DNA from: Burkholderiaceae bacterium
GTDB taxonomy: Bacteria; Pseudomonadota; Gammaproteobacteria; Burkholderiales; Burkholderiaceae_B
Assembly (NCBI GenBank): GCA_030158305.1
Contig: JAOATE010000066.1
Location: 1 to 32,722 of the forward strand
Length of the DNA stretch: 32,722 bases
Direction: 5' to 3'
This document shows, piece by piece, positions 7,483-15,163 of the stretch (position 1 is the stretch's first letter; each line of letters starts with the position of its first letter). Position numbers and translations under genes: made by a program. The notes beneath the pieces were generated by a model. It made no database searches, had not been told where the DNA came from, and saw only the letters and a program-made list of their open reading frames with translations.

Positions 7483-8845
7483 TCGGCAGTCGGATTAGAA
7501 ATTTTGCACCACCCTCGGGCGTGTCTTGGTAGGTGATTGTTCCATGATTTCGTGTGACGATTTGCTTACAAAGCCATAGCCCGAGTCCCATGCCGCTTCG
7601 TTTTTCGCTAGAAGAGAGTTCGAAGATTTTTGCTTGTTGATCTTTGGAAATGCCGGGGCCATTGTCGATAACCGACAGTATGACGGCATCTTGTTGAAGC
7701 GCTGTTTCAATTGTGATTGCTTTGTCAGACCGCTCAACATTCGAGAGTGCCTGAATCGCATTGTTTAAAATATTCAGAAGCACTTGCTGAATTTCGGGAG
7801 CGTTGACGTGCGCAATTGTTTTCGAATCGAGGTGCAGTTTGACACTGATGTTGCGCCGGGATAACTCAGGGGCAGTGATCTGCAGCACTGACTGAACGAT
7901 ATCCCCGAGATTGATGGGTGCTGCGTTGGTATTTTCATCATTAAAAATTGAACGTAGCGACTGAATAATGCTGCCTGCGCGCAAATTGTCTGCGACAATT
8001 TTTCCAGCGAGATCTTTTAGCAGGGCTTCGTCAACGCGGCCGGTTGCCAACTGAAGCTTCATAAACTCGCTGTTGATTTGCACCGCACCTAAAGGCTGGT
8101 TGAGCTCGTGCGCGATGGACGCGGAAAGCGCACCTGTGGCGGCAGTTTTATTGGCCCAAACGAGGCTATCGATGAGGAGTTTTTCTCTCTCGTTCTCTGC
8201 AATTTTAAGAAGAAAAATCGGGAAGATCATGTAGCGAAAAATCGCTAAAAGAAAAATTGCAATAAAGATAATGGTGTTGAGAATATTGGTATCAAAGGCG
8301 ACGGTTGCGATATCTAGCGCAACCAAAAGGATGCGTGAGCCCCATAAAATTGCTGTTGTAAAAAATAGGATTCCATAAAACTTGACTAGGTCGATGTGAT
8401 TTTTTTTGTAAACCTTGAATGATAAAAAACCACTCTCTGTCGTGATGTGGACGATAGCCAAACTCACAAAAATCGTTTGATATCCTGAACCCAACAGCAC
8501 GCCAATCGCATAAAGGGCGATTGAATAGATTGCAAATACAGTCAAGTTGCGCAGAAAGGAGGGTTTGAGATTGGGCTGTTGACCGAGCAGGTTGATGAGG
8601 GAGTAATTAAAGTATCGATAGGCAATATAAGCGAGAGCGTTCGCCCCAACATAGGAAATCAGGGTAGGAATATCGGCTCTGAAGATGGTGACGATTGCCG
8701 CCGTACCCAACAGAAACGCTCCAATCGCACAGTTTTCTATCGCCCGATTTTTTTGTTTCGGGAAGTAGAACAGTAGAGTGACCGAGTAAGCGATCGACAA
8801 TATTCCGTAGAACATGAAGATCGCCGGGATGAGACTTAATTTCAT
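7475..8845 (-). CDS. Orphan sensor histidine kinase with seven-helix N-terminal domain
   Basis: A 456-residue kinase. Residues 1-212 form seven hydrophobic segments with no sizeable extracytoplasmic loop, so it probably senses a membrane-soluble or intramembrane cue. A short linker leads to the dimerisation/phosphoacceptor helix with His246 in SIAHELNQPLGAV, the HisKA subtype typical of NtrB/FixL/DctB-like kinases. The ATPase domain follows with N box NILNNAIQAL (358-367), G1 DNGPGI (394-399) and G2 GMGLGL (418-423), so it should be catalytically competent. No receiver or response-regulator gene lies in the window. It starts 2 bases after the stop of the upstream alpha/beta-hydrolase-fold gene on the same strand, implying translational coupling and a shared function. 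The 3' end overlaps terC tail to tail. Confidence 0.9.
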   Translation of the reverse strand: MKLSLIPAIFMFYGILSIAYSVTLLFYFPKQKNRAIENCAIGAFLLGTAAIVTIFRADIPTLISYVGANALAYIAYRYFNYSLINLLGQQPNLKPSFLRNLTVFAIYSIALYAIGVLLGSGYQTIFVSLAIVHITTESGFLSFKVYKKNHIDLVKFYGILFFTTAILWGSRILLVALDIATVAFDTNILNTIIFIAIFLLAIFRYMIFPIFLLKIAENEREKLLIDSLVWANKTAATGALSASIAHELNQPLGAVQINSEFMKLQLATGRVDEALLKDLAGKIVADNLRAGSIIQSLRSIFNDENTNAAPINLGDIVQSVLQITAPELSRRNISVKLHLDSKTIAHVNAPEIQQVLLNILNNAIQALSNVERSDKAITIETALQQDAVILSVIDNGPGISKDQQAKIFELSSSEKRSGMGLGLWLCKQIVTRNHGTITYQDTPEGGAKFLIRLPIN

Positions 8846-8847
8846 TG

Positions 8848-9603
8848 CTAGATGATGTTGTTGCGCTGTCTTTCGAGAAATGCCCGTGCCTGTGCGACGG
8901 CTTCTGGCACGCGCTCTTTAGGTTCTTTCCATGGATAGATGCTGACCTCTGCGTGAGGCGCTAGATCTGCGGCTTCTTTGGCAACCGCATAGGGGTGGGG
9001 TGCAGTGTCGTCAGGCATGACGAAAATAGGTGTCTGGCACTGACGCACAAAATCTCTGGAAACCGTAAACACGAAGTCTGGATTCGCGCGATACATTTTT
9101 TCTAAAAATGCATGAACAATATCCATATTTAAGTCAGGACGGCGTGCACAAAGCGCCGGACCCCAGTCTTTTATATTGTTGGCGTAAAACTGATCAGGTA
9201 ACTCGGGTCGAAAGCCACTGGGTTGAACCATGACAGCTGCAATGACTCGCTCAGGGGCTCTTTTAAGCATGTTCCAGATAAAAGGGCCACCAATGCAGAA
9301 ACCCATGACGAGAAACTTGTCGATCCCTAGATGATCCATCAAGCCTAGTTGATCATCGGTGTATGCATCCCAGGGGCGATCCACTTCAAGTGGTCCAGAG
9401 GACTCCCCGCCATTTGCATTGCGCGCGTCCATGGTGATGCAGCGATATTCATTTTTAAATTCTTCGACGGCATCAAAGGGCGAACGGGATTTGAAGAAGG
9501 ACATCGTCGCATTGAGACCGCCGCCGGGCAAAATCAGCAGAGGCACACCCGTACCGGTATCTTGATAGTGAATGCGGACAGATCCCTTTTCGTACATTGG
9601 CAT
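8848..9603 (-). CDS. Alpha/beta-hydrolase-fold protein with Cys at the nucleophile position
   Basis: A soluble protein of 251 residues. The oxyanion loop LLILPGGGLN (24-31) and the nucleophile elbow LVMGFCIGGPF are clear, but the nucleophile is Cys103 instead of Ser, as in dienelactone hydrolases. Asp residues in VMPDDTAPHP may provide the acid. The usual catalytic His after the last strand is not visible: where GH.. is expected there is IYPWKEPKERVP. I recall this PWKEPKER ending as common to a group of proteobacterial homologues, so the loss is probably a family trait and not decay; this is from memory. The start has a GAGAGAG ribosome binding site 5 bases before ATG. The next gene, a histidine kinase, begins 2 bases after its stop, so the two form an operon. 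Substrate unknown; a non-hydrolytic or ligand-processing role is possible. Confidence 0.85.
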   Translation of the reverse strand: MPMYEKGSVRIHYQDTGTGVPLLILPGGGLNATMSFFKSRSPFDAVEEFKNEYRCITMDARNANGGESSGPLEVDRPWDAYTDDQLGLMDHLGIDKFLVMGFCIGGPFIWNMLKRAPERVIAAVMVQPSGFRPELPDQFYANNIKDWGPALCARRPDLNMDIVHAFLEKMYRANPDFVFTVSRDFVRQCQTPIFVMPDDTAPHPYAVAKEAADLAPHAEVSIYPWKEPKERVPEAVAQARAFLERQRNNII

Positions 9604-9675
9604 GACGTCTCTCTCTAAATTAATCTTATTGGTTTAACAAATCCTTAACGGGAAGTTTACAACTTTGGATATATG

Positions 9676-9685
9676 GGCGTACGCC
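9676..9685. repeat. Perfect 10-bp palindrome in divergent promoter region
   Basis: GGCGTACGCC is a self-complementary 10-mer in the 136-base spacer between the divergent hydrolase/kinase operon and the GNAT gene. It is much more GC-rich than the surrounding AT-rich spacer, which makes it stand out as a possible protein-binding site. No partner site is visible. Confidence 0.3.
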
Positions 9686-9739
9686 GATTTGGTGTTTAAT
9701 CCTTGAGTATTCAACCCATTGCTAATAGAGAGGCAACAG

Positions 9740-10048
9740 ATGCCTAGCGGTTCAGACGACTATCAGATCGATATCTCCGAGGGGGTTGTACTGATTAAAA
9801 ATCAAAACACAACGATCGGGTATAGCCGTTTTAATGAGTCCGGAGAGGTGGAATACATCTACGTCAATCCTCTTTACAGGCGAAAGGGCTTTGGTACGCT
9901 TTTAATCAATGAAATCAAGAGGCTCAAGGGGCCGATTGACAAGGTGCACGATCCGATTTCGCCGTTGGGGTCGCATTTTTTCAAGGGCATAGGCCTGGCT
10001 GAGGCGCTCAGTAGCAGCGACAAGGATTCCGACAAAAAATCACCGTAA
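9740..10048 (+). CDS. Small GNAT-family acetyltransferase
   Basis: A 102-residue protein, short for the family. The middle shows GNAT motif A: EVEYIYVNPLYRRKGFGTLLI (residues 37-55), in which RRKGFG is the pyrophosphate-binding loop that holds acetyl-CoA. Motif B is weak. After about residue 65 the chain continues with VHDPISPLGSHFFKGIGL, resembling the end of a minimal GNAT fold. I placed the start at the ATG preceded by AGAGAGG 6 bases upstream; the frame stays open to a TTG at 9719, but the binding site clearly favours ATG. It precedes pyrB by 59 bases on the same strand and could be co-transcribed. The substrate is unknown. The minimal N-terminus leaves open that it is a degenerate or non-catalytic acetyl-CoA binder. 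Confidence 0.75.
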   Translation: MPSGSDDYQIDISEGVVLIKNQNTTIGYSRFNESGEVEYIYVNPLYRRKGFGTLLINEIKRLKGPIDKVHDPISPLGSHFFKGIGLAEALSSSDKDSDKKSP

Positions 10049-10107
10049 TAATACGCAAAGTGCATATAATAAGCGGATTGAGGCCAACTTTTGTGTATAG
10101 GTGAGAC

Positions 10108-11370
10108 ATGGCAATCGCAACACAGGCACTTCTGCGCGACGCAATGCGTCGTTTAAATATGACCCGTGATGCGTTTGCAGAGCGAATTGGCTGTCGGCGC
10201 AGGACTCTCGATAGTTGGTTGCTGCCCGATGAGTCCAGTGAATACCGAGCGATGCCAGAGGTCGCGCGTCGCTATGTCACTGAAATCCTGGCCAATTTGC
10301 CTGACAGCACGCCAAGTGGCTCGACCGCTTCAGAGATGTCTGACAATCATTTACTCTCGGTGGATCAACTAAGCCGAGAGTCGGTGGAAGAGTTATTTTG
10401 GCTCGCGGATGTCATGCAGCCCATCGCACGTCGTCAAAAAGTGACGCGCGTACTAGAAGGCGCTGTCCTGGCAAATCTATTTTTCGAAGCCAGTACCCGG
10501 ACGCGCATCAGCTTTGGTGCCGCGTTCTGTCGGCTCGGCGGTTCAGTCTGCGACACGACAGGTTTTACTTTTTCCTCCATGGCCAAGGGTGAGTCGATTT
10601 ATGACACCAGTCGCGTAGTGAGCGGCTATGTGGATGCAATGGTGATTCGCCACCCAGAGAAAGGCGCCGTCGCGGAGTTTGCGCGCGCGACCAATATCCC
10701 AGTCGTGAATGGAGGTGATGGTCCGGGCGAGCATCCGAGTCAGGCGTTGCTGGATCTATATACGATTCAGCGCGAGTTTTCACGTCTTGGAAAATTAATC
10801 GATGGCGCGCATATCGCGATGGTGGGTGATCTGAAATATGGTCGCACCGTGCACTCGCTGATTAAGTTATTGTCCTTGTATCGCGGTTTGACGTTTACCT
10901 TGATCGCGCCCCAGTCTTTGGAGATGCCAACTGAGATTGTGGATGTGGTGAGTCGGAACGGTCACGTGATCGAGTTCAGTGACTCGCCAGCAAATGGCTT
11001 GGCCAAAGCCGATATTTTGTATGCGACGCGTATTCAAAAAGAACGTTTCGGCGAAGAGGCCATCGATGGCTATGGTGCTGAGTTTGAAATCAATCAAAAA
11101 TTGGTGAACCAGGCGTGCAAGAGTGATGTGGTGATCATGCATCCTTTACCGCGCGATGGTCGACCCGGTTCTTATGATTTGAGTGTTGATTTAAACGCAG
11201 ATCCTCGTTTGGCGATTTTCCGTCAAACGGACAATGGCATTCCGATTCGCATGGCGATTTTTGCCAAATTGCTCGGTGTTGATCGGTTGGTGCAGCGATC
11301 GATGCGGGATGTCACGTGGGTCACACCCGCGCACATTGGGCCTGACGATGCCTTGCCGGACTTCGAGTAA
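10108..11370 (+). CDS. pyrB: Aspartate carbamoyltransferase with N-terminal HTH-like extension
   Basis: Catalyses carbamoyl phosphate + L-aspartate to N-carbamoyl-L-aspartate, the committed step of pyrimidine synthesis, in the cytoplasm. The catalytic body (about residues 83-400) has the carbamoyl-phosphate loop STRTR (129-133), HPSQALLD (209-216) and HPLPR (345-349), all intact. At 420 residues it is about 110 longer than E. coli PyrB; the excess is mainly residues 1-80, where LLRDAMRRLNMTRDAFAERI and RRRTLDSWLLP look like a helix-turn-helix similar to XRE-type regulators, followed by a Ser/Thr-rich linker. I recall the same extension in other Burkholderiales. No pyrI regulatory-subunit gene follows. 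An AGGTGAG ribosome binding site precedes ATG. Whether the extension binds DNA, or mediates assembly or allostery, is unknown. Confidence 0.93.
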   Translation: MAIATQALLRDAMRRLNMTRDAFAERIGCRRRTLDSWLLPDESSEYRAMPEVARRYVTEILANLPDSTPSGSTASEMSDNHLLSVDQLSRESVEELFWLADVMQPIARRQKVTRVLEGAVLANLFFEASTRTRISFGAAFCRLGGSVCDTTGFTFSSMAKGESIYDTSRVVSGYVDAMVIRHPEKGAVAEFARATNIPVVNGGDGPGEHPSQALLDLYTIQREFSRLGKLIDGAHIAMVGDLKYGRTVHSLIKLLSLYRGLTFTLIAPQSLEMPTEIVDVVSRNGHVIEFSDSPANGLAKADILYATRIQKERFGEEAIDGYGAEFEINQKLVNQACKSDVVIMHPLPRDGRPGSYDLSVDLNADPRLAIFRQTDNGIPIRMAIFAKLLGVDRLVQRSMRDVTWVTPAHIGPDDALPDFE

Positions 11371-11415
11371 CACGATCAACCAAGCTAAGTGATCGAGGAG
11401 AGTGCAGCGCTGTTT

Positions 11416-12261
11416 TTAGATCTGCACATTTCCTTCGATCAAAATGTGCACCTCACCTCCGATCCAAACGGTTTCGGGACCCCCTGGGGTCACTGTGACA
11501 CGGCCGGTGCGTCCGATCTGAGTGCCTTGCGCAACAAGATAAGGCTTTTGCATGCGACCAGAATGCATGAGCCATTTTGCGATCGCTGCATTGAGTGATC
11601 CTGTAATGGGATCTTCACTCATCCCACTTGAGGGTGCCAGCATGCGAACCTCGTAGTCGCATTCGCTGCCAGGTGGGTGCGGAGCGATGAGTCCGATCGA
11701 CTTAAAGGTCGGCCAGCGCACAAGAGAGGAGTCAAGCGCCAGTACTTGCGAGGCATGCTTGAGTTCAAATAGCTGCCATATAGGACCATTACATAGCTCT
11801 GCAGTGTTGACGACTGCATCGGCAGGAATGTTGAGCACCTGCATGATGTCGGCACGATGCGCAGGATCCATTTCCTTGATCGTGGTCGCAGGCGCCCCAA
11901 AAGAAAGCGTTGGACGTTTTGACACATCCACCTCCACGATCCCTACACCACATTCTTGGCGGACCATTCCGGCCGTTTTGGGAATGCCTCCGGAATGGAG
12001 CCATGAGGCGCAGGTGCCCAGCGTTGGATGACCTGCAAAAGGCATCTCGCGACTCGGCGTGAATATTCGCAAGCGATAGTCAGCGGATGGATCCGTTGGC
12101 TTCAATATAAATGTCGTCTCCGCGAGATTTGTCCACGCAGCGAAGCGTTGCATTTGCTCATCTGTCAGCCCGTCTGCATCGACGACGACAGCTAAGCCAT
12201 TGCCTTGATAAGGCGTGGGACTAAATACGTCACATTGAATGAAGCGGCGCAGTTTCGACAT
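11416..12261 (-). CDS. PhzF-family isomerase-like protein
   Basis: A 281-residue cytoplasmic protein of the diaminopimelate-epimerase-like PhzF fold. Both halves are recognisable: CDVFSPTPYQGNGLAVV at the start, the catalytic-acid region NLAETTFIL with Glu48, EMPFAGHPTLGT (His78), and in the second domain SEDPITGSLNAAIAKWL. PhzF itself isomerises dihydro-hydroxyanthranilate in phenazine synthesis, but no other phenazine gene is present, so this belongs to the large group of PhzF relatives of unknown substrate. Length is normal. It is convergent with pyrB and divergent from the ABC operon. Its last codons contain a 9-bp hairpin-forming inverted repeat. Family call firm, reaction unknown. Confidence 0.9.
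   Translation of the reverse strand: MSKLRRFIQCDVFSPTPYQGNGLAVVVDADGLTDEQMQRFAAWTNLAETTFILKPTDPSADYRLRIFTPSREMPFAGHPTLGTCASWLHSGGIPKTAGMVRQECGVGIVEVDVSKRPTLSFGAPATTIKEMDPAHRADIMQVLNIPADAVVNTAELCNGPIWQLFELKHASQVLALDSSLVRWPTFKSIGLIAPHPPGSECDYEVRMLAPSSGMSEDPITGSLNAAIAKWLMHSGRMQKPYLVAQGTQIGRTGRVTVTPGGPETVWIGGEVHILIEGNVQI
11423..11450. repeat. Inverted repeat, 9-bp arms, in the 3' end of the PhzF gene
   Basis: TGCACATTT (11423-11431) and AAATGTGCA (11442-11450) are exact reverse complements around a 10-base centre. It lies within the last PhzF codons, close to the convergent pyrB end. It could slow or end transcription from both directions but lacks a T tract on either strand, so it is not a standard intrinsic terminator. 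Confidence 0.4.
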
Positions 12262-12350
12262 CGTGATGATCCATATGTAAATAAGAAAACAATCGTTTGA
12301 GGGTTGATGCCCGTTAGATACGATTCGGTTACATCTTAATACTGTTTCTT

Positions 12351-13214
12351 ATGAATAGCTTATATACAAATAACTCAAAGTTTGTTCTGAGTGCGCAACA
12401 TGTGGGTCTAGCGTACGGAGCGGGCCGTCCACTCATTGCTGATTTTTCTCTCGCAGTCGAAGCGGGTGAGATTGTCACCGTGCTTGGTCCAAGTGGTGTT
12501 GGCAAATCAAGTCTATTGCGTGTGTTTGCAGGCTTACAGCAGTCGAGTAGTGGAAAAGTTTTTGCTGGTGAAGAGCAAGTCACGGGCGCGCATCCTCGTG
12601 TCGCGATGGCATTTCAAGATCCGAGTTTATTGCCGTGGCTCACACTCGAACAAAACGTCGCCTTTGGTTTGGATTTTAAACATCAGCCCAAGCTGAGCAG
12701 GCAAGAGCTGAAGGCCCGCGTCGATTTGGCGATCCGCGAAGTTGGGCTCGAGCATGCTCGCACACGTTATCCTCGCGAGCTTTCAGGCGGAATGGCACAG
12801 CGCGCGGCACTCGCGCGCTGCATCGCTCGTCAACCTACAGTGCTGCTGTTAGATGAGCCATTTGGCGCGCTTGATGAGGTCACACGTGAAGCGATGCAGC
12901 AGTTATTGCTGCGAGTTCGCGATGATTTTGGTACGGCAGCCGTACTCATTACGCACGATATCGACGAAGCACTAAGAGTGTCGGATCGGATTGTGTTGCT
13001 CGGAGGTATGCCGGCACATGTCTACGGGCAGTGGAGATTGGATCGTCATCAGCCCAGAGATTTACTGGAGTCACCGATGCAAACTCTTCGTCTAGAAATA
13101 CTTCAGGCGTTAAGAGGATCGATTAATGGCAAATTCACACCACAGTCCTCAGTCCTTGATCTAAATCTTTTACAAAATACTTTTTCGCATCAGGAGCTCT
13201 CGCATGTGCACTGA
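12351..13214 (+). CDS. ABC transporter ATP-binding protein (NrtD/SsuB/TauB type)
   Basis: The ATPase that powers the importer encoded by the next two genes. All motifs are present: Walker A GPSGVGKS (46-53), Q-loop AFQDPSLLPWL (87-96), signature LSGGMAQRAALAR (144-156), Walker B VLLLDEPFGALD (164-175) and switch His202 in ITHDIDEA. The sequence style (DPSLLPW, LDEPFGALDE) is that of the nitrate/sulfonate/taurine family. At 287 residues it is about 20-30 longer than usual, the surplus being at the C-terminus. There is no ribosome binding site in front of the ATG, and a TAATAC hexamer ends only 8 bases before it, so a very short or leaderless transcript is possible. First gene of a six-gene block; its end overlaps the binding-protein start by 11 bases. 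Confidence 0.92.
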   Translation: MNSLYTNNSKFVLSAQHVGLAYGAGRPLIADFSLAVEAGEIVTVLGPSGVGKSSLLRVFAGLQQSSSGKVFAGEEQVTGAHPRVAMAFQDPSLLPWLTLEQNVAFGLDFKHQPKLSRQELKARVDLAIREVGLEHARTRYPRELSGGMAQRAALARCIARQPTVLLLDEPFGALDEVTREAMQQLLLRVRDDFGTAAVLITHDIDEALRVSDRIVLLGGMPAHVYGQWRLDRHQPRDLLESPMQTLRLEILQALRGSINGKFTPQSSVLDLNLLQNTFSHQELSHVH

Positions 13215-14403
13215 GTACACGACACGACGTGACATGCTTAAGCTTACCAGCCTTTTCACGGTCGCAGGCGCAGCCCCCTTGCTGTCTGCAGCGAACGCCT
13301 ACGCACAAAGTCATCCAGATCAGCCTGTCAAAATCGGCTATTTGCCCATCACCGATGCAGCGCCATTATTGATTGCACATCACAATGGTTATTTTCAAGA
13401 GGCAGGTGTCAAGGTTGAAAAGCCGACATTGTTTCGAAGCTGGGCACAACTAGCGGAGTCCTTCATCGCGGGACAAACCAATGTTGTGCATTTGTTATCG
13501 CCTATGACGGTGTGGGCACGCTTTGGAAGCAAGGTTCCCGCAAAAGTTGTGGCGTGGAACCACATTAATGGTTCGGCATTGACCGTTGCGCCGAAGATTA
13601 ATCATTTGAAAGAGTTGGGTGGCACGACAGTGGCCATTCCCTTTTGGTATTCGATACACAATGTGGTTTTGCAAGACATGCTTCGTGCAGAGGGTCTCAA
13701 ACCTGTCGCGCGACGCGTCGGCAAGGTTGAGGCTGATGAAGTGAGTCTGGTGGTCATGCCTCCTTCGGATATGTTGCCTGCTCTGGCTGCGGGCAGTATT
13801 TCTGGCTACATCGTGGCAGAGCCGTTTAATGCAGCAGCTGAATTGATGGGAGTCGGAAAGGTATTGCGCTTTACCGGTGATGTTTGGCGCAATCATGCCT
13901 GCTGCACAGTGTTTATGCATGAACGTGATTTAAATGGTCGGCCACAGTGGTCTCAAGGCGTGGTGGATGCGATTGTGCGCGCCCAGTTGTGGATTTTGGA
14001 AAACAGAGCTGAGGCTGCAAAAATATTGTCCCGTGAGAGTGGAAAGCAATACACACCGCATGGGTTGAGTGCTCTCACAAAAGTCCTCGCACCTCCAGCA
14101 AGTGATGCGCAAAGCTATTTAGCGTCGCGTGCGATCCGTCATGCTGAATGGAAAGAGGAAAGAATTGGGTTTCAGCCATACCCCTATTCAAGTTATACCG
14201 AAGCGCTTGTGACGCGTTTAAAAAGTACGACAGTCGAAGCGGATCGTGGATTTTTGAATCAGCTTGATCCTGTGTTCGCTGCAAAAGATTTGGTCGACGA
14301 TCGCTTTGTTAAAAAGGCGATTGAAGCCGTGGGTGGTTTGCAAAAATTCGGTGTGGATAGCGCGTATACACGCACAGAAACAATCGATCTTTCTAAGGCT
14401 TAA
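13204..14403 (+). CDS. ABC transporter substrate-binding protein (NrtA/SsuA type), Tat-exported
   Basis: The periplasmic ligand receptor of the importer, 399 residues. A twin-arginine signal is visible at residues 6-14 (TTRRDMLKL), followed by a hydrophobic stretch and a cleavage site near AYA (residue 34). The mature start VKIGYLPITDAAPLLIAHHNGYF is the hallmark of the nitrate/bicarbonate/sulfonate binding family. Later landmarks are VAIPFWYSIHNVVLQ, AGSISGYIVAEPFNAAAE and HACCTVFMHERDL. The family takes up nitrate, bicarbonate, sulfonates, taurine or pyrimidine precursors; the ligand here cannot be assigned. Tat export implies folding in the cytoplasm, as seen for several CmpA/NrtA-type proteins. 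The ATG lies within the end of the ATPase gene (11-base overlap), and the permease start follows 4 bases after the stop. Confidence 0.9.
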   Translation: MCTEYTTRRDMLKLTSLFTVAGAAPLLSAANAYAQSHPDQPVKIGYLPITDAAPLLIAHHNGYFQEAGVKVEKPTLFRSWAQLAESFIAGQTNVVHLLSPMTVWARFGSKVPAKVVAWNHINGSALTVAPKINHLKELGGTTVAIPFWYSIHNVVLQDMLRAEGLKPVARRVGKVEADEVSLVVMPPSDMLPALAAGSISGYIVAEPFNAAAELMGVGKVLRFTGDVWRNHACCTVFMHERDLNGRPQWSQGVVDAIVRAQLWILENRAEAAKILSRESGKQYTPHGLSALTKVLAPPASDAQSYLASRAIRHAEWKEERIGFQPYPYSSYTEALVTRLKSTTVEADRGFLNQLDPVFAAKDLVDDRFVKKAIEAVGGLQKFGVDSAYTRTETIDLSKA

Positions 14404-14407
14404 GCAA

Positions 14408-15163
14408 GTGAGTACGAAAGCTTTTAGCCTTGTACGAGGTTTAGCAGGACTGATTGTGCTCATGGCGCTTTGGTGGGTCCTGACGGTCCCTTTTTCAGCA
14501 AGTACTGGCATGGTGCAGCGGTTTGCGCCCGGCCCTGCTTTGCTCACGCTGATAGAGATGCTCGGCCGTGCTGAAATTTGGACGCATATCGGGGTGAGTC
14601 TTCAGCGCGTCTTTGTGGGTCTTGGCTTTGCTTTATTGATAGGTGTGCCCTTAGGATTAGTGATGGGGAGTTCGTTAAAACTAAATGCAACGTTTTCTCC
14701 AGTATTTCAATTTTTACGCATGATCTCACCACTATCCTGGATGCCGATTGCAGTGATTGCTTTTGGTGTTGGCAATCACCCCGTCTATTTTTTGTTGGCA
14801 TTTGCCGCGGTGTGGCCGATTATGTTGAACACCATCGCAGGCGTCCGTGCGCTAGATCCTCGTTGGTTGCAGTTGTCTAAAAGCCTCGCTGCAACACGTT
14901 GGGAAACTTTACGCGGCGTCGTTTTGCCGGGCGTACTGGGTCATGTGTTGACGGGCGCACGCTTGGCGATTGGGATTGTCTGGATTGTCTTGGTGCCCTG
15001 CGAGATGTTAGGCGTGACGGCAGGACTGGGGTATTTCATTTTGGATACGCGCGACCGACTTGCATATCACGAGTTGATGGCGACGATCGTATTGATCGGG
15101 ATCCTGGGATTTATGTTGGATTGGTTGTTTAGAGAATTATGTCAATTATGGAGCAAAGCATGA
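14408..15163 (+). CDS. ABC transporter permease (NrtB/SsuC/TauC type)
   Basis: Inner-membrane channel subunit of the importer, 251 residues with about six helices. The cytoplasmic coupling (EAA-like) loop is clear around LAATRWETLRGVVLPGVLGH followed by VLTGARLAIG, which docks on the ATPase. The frame is open far upstream inside the binding-protein gene, but GTG (VSTKAFSLVRG) is the natural start: it lies 4 bases after the previous stop and puts the first helix (LAGLIVLMALWWVL) where the family has it. TGA of this gene overlaps ATG of the OsmC gene (ATGA), so translation is coupled. Consistent with the sulfonate/nitrate branch; no substrate information. Confidence 0.92.
   Translation: MSTKAFSLVRGLAGLIVLMALWWVLTVPFSASTGMVQRFAPGPALLTLIEMLGRAEIWTHIGVSLQRVFVGLGFALLIGVPLGLVMGSSLKLNATFSPVFQFLRMISPLSWMPIAVIAFGVGNHPVYFLLAFAAVWPIMLNTIAGVRALDPRWLQLSKSLAATRWETLRGVVLPGVLGHVLTGARLAIGIVWIVLVPCEMLGVTAGLGYFILDTRDRLAYHELMATIVLIGILGFMLDWLFRELCQLWSKA

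Noticed and set aside
10065-10070. Perfect TATAAT before pyrB
   Set aside because: No recognisable -35 element at 16-18 bases upstream; a single hexamer in an AT-rich spacer is not enough to call a promoter.
11416-12261. Phenazine biosynthesis locus suggested by the PhzF name
   Set aside because: No other phz gene is present, and PhzF-fold proteins are widespread with unrelated roles.
12351-15163. Specific assignment of the ABC importer as nitrate, taurine or sulfonate transporter
   Set aside because: The motifs place it in the shared family but do not separate these substrates, and no nitrate reductase or TauD/SsuD gene is adjacent.
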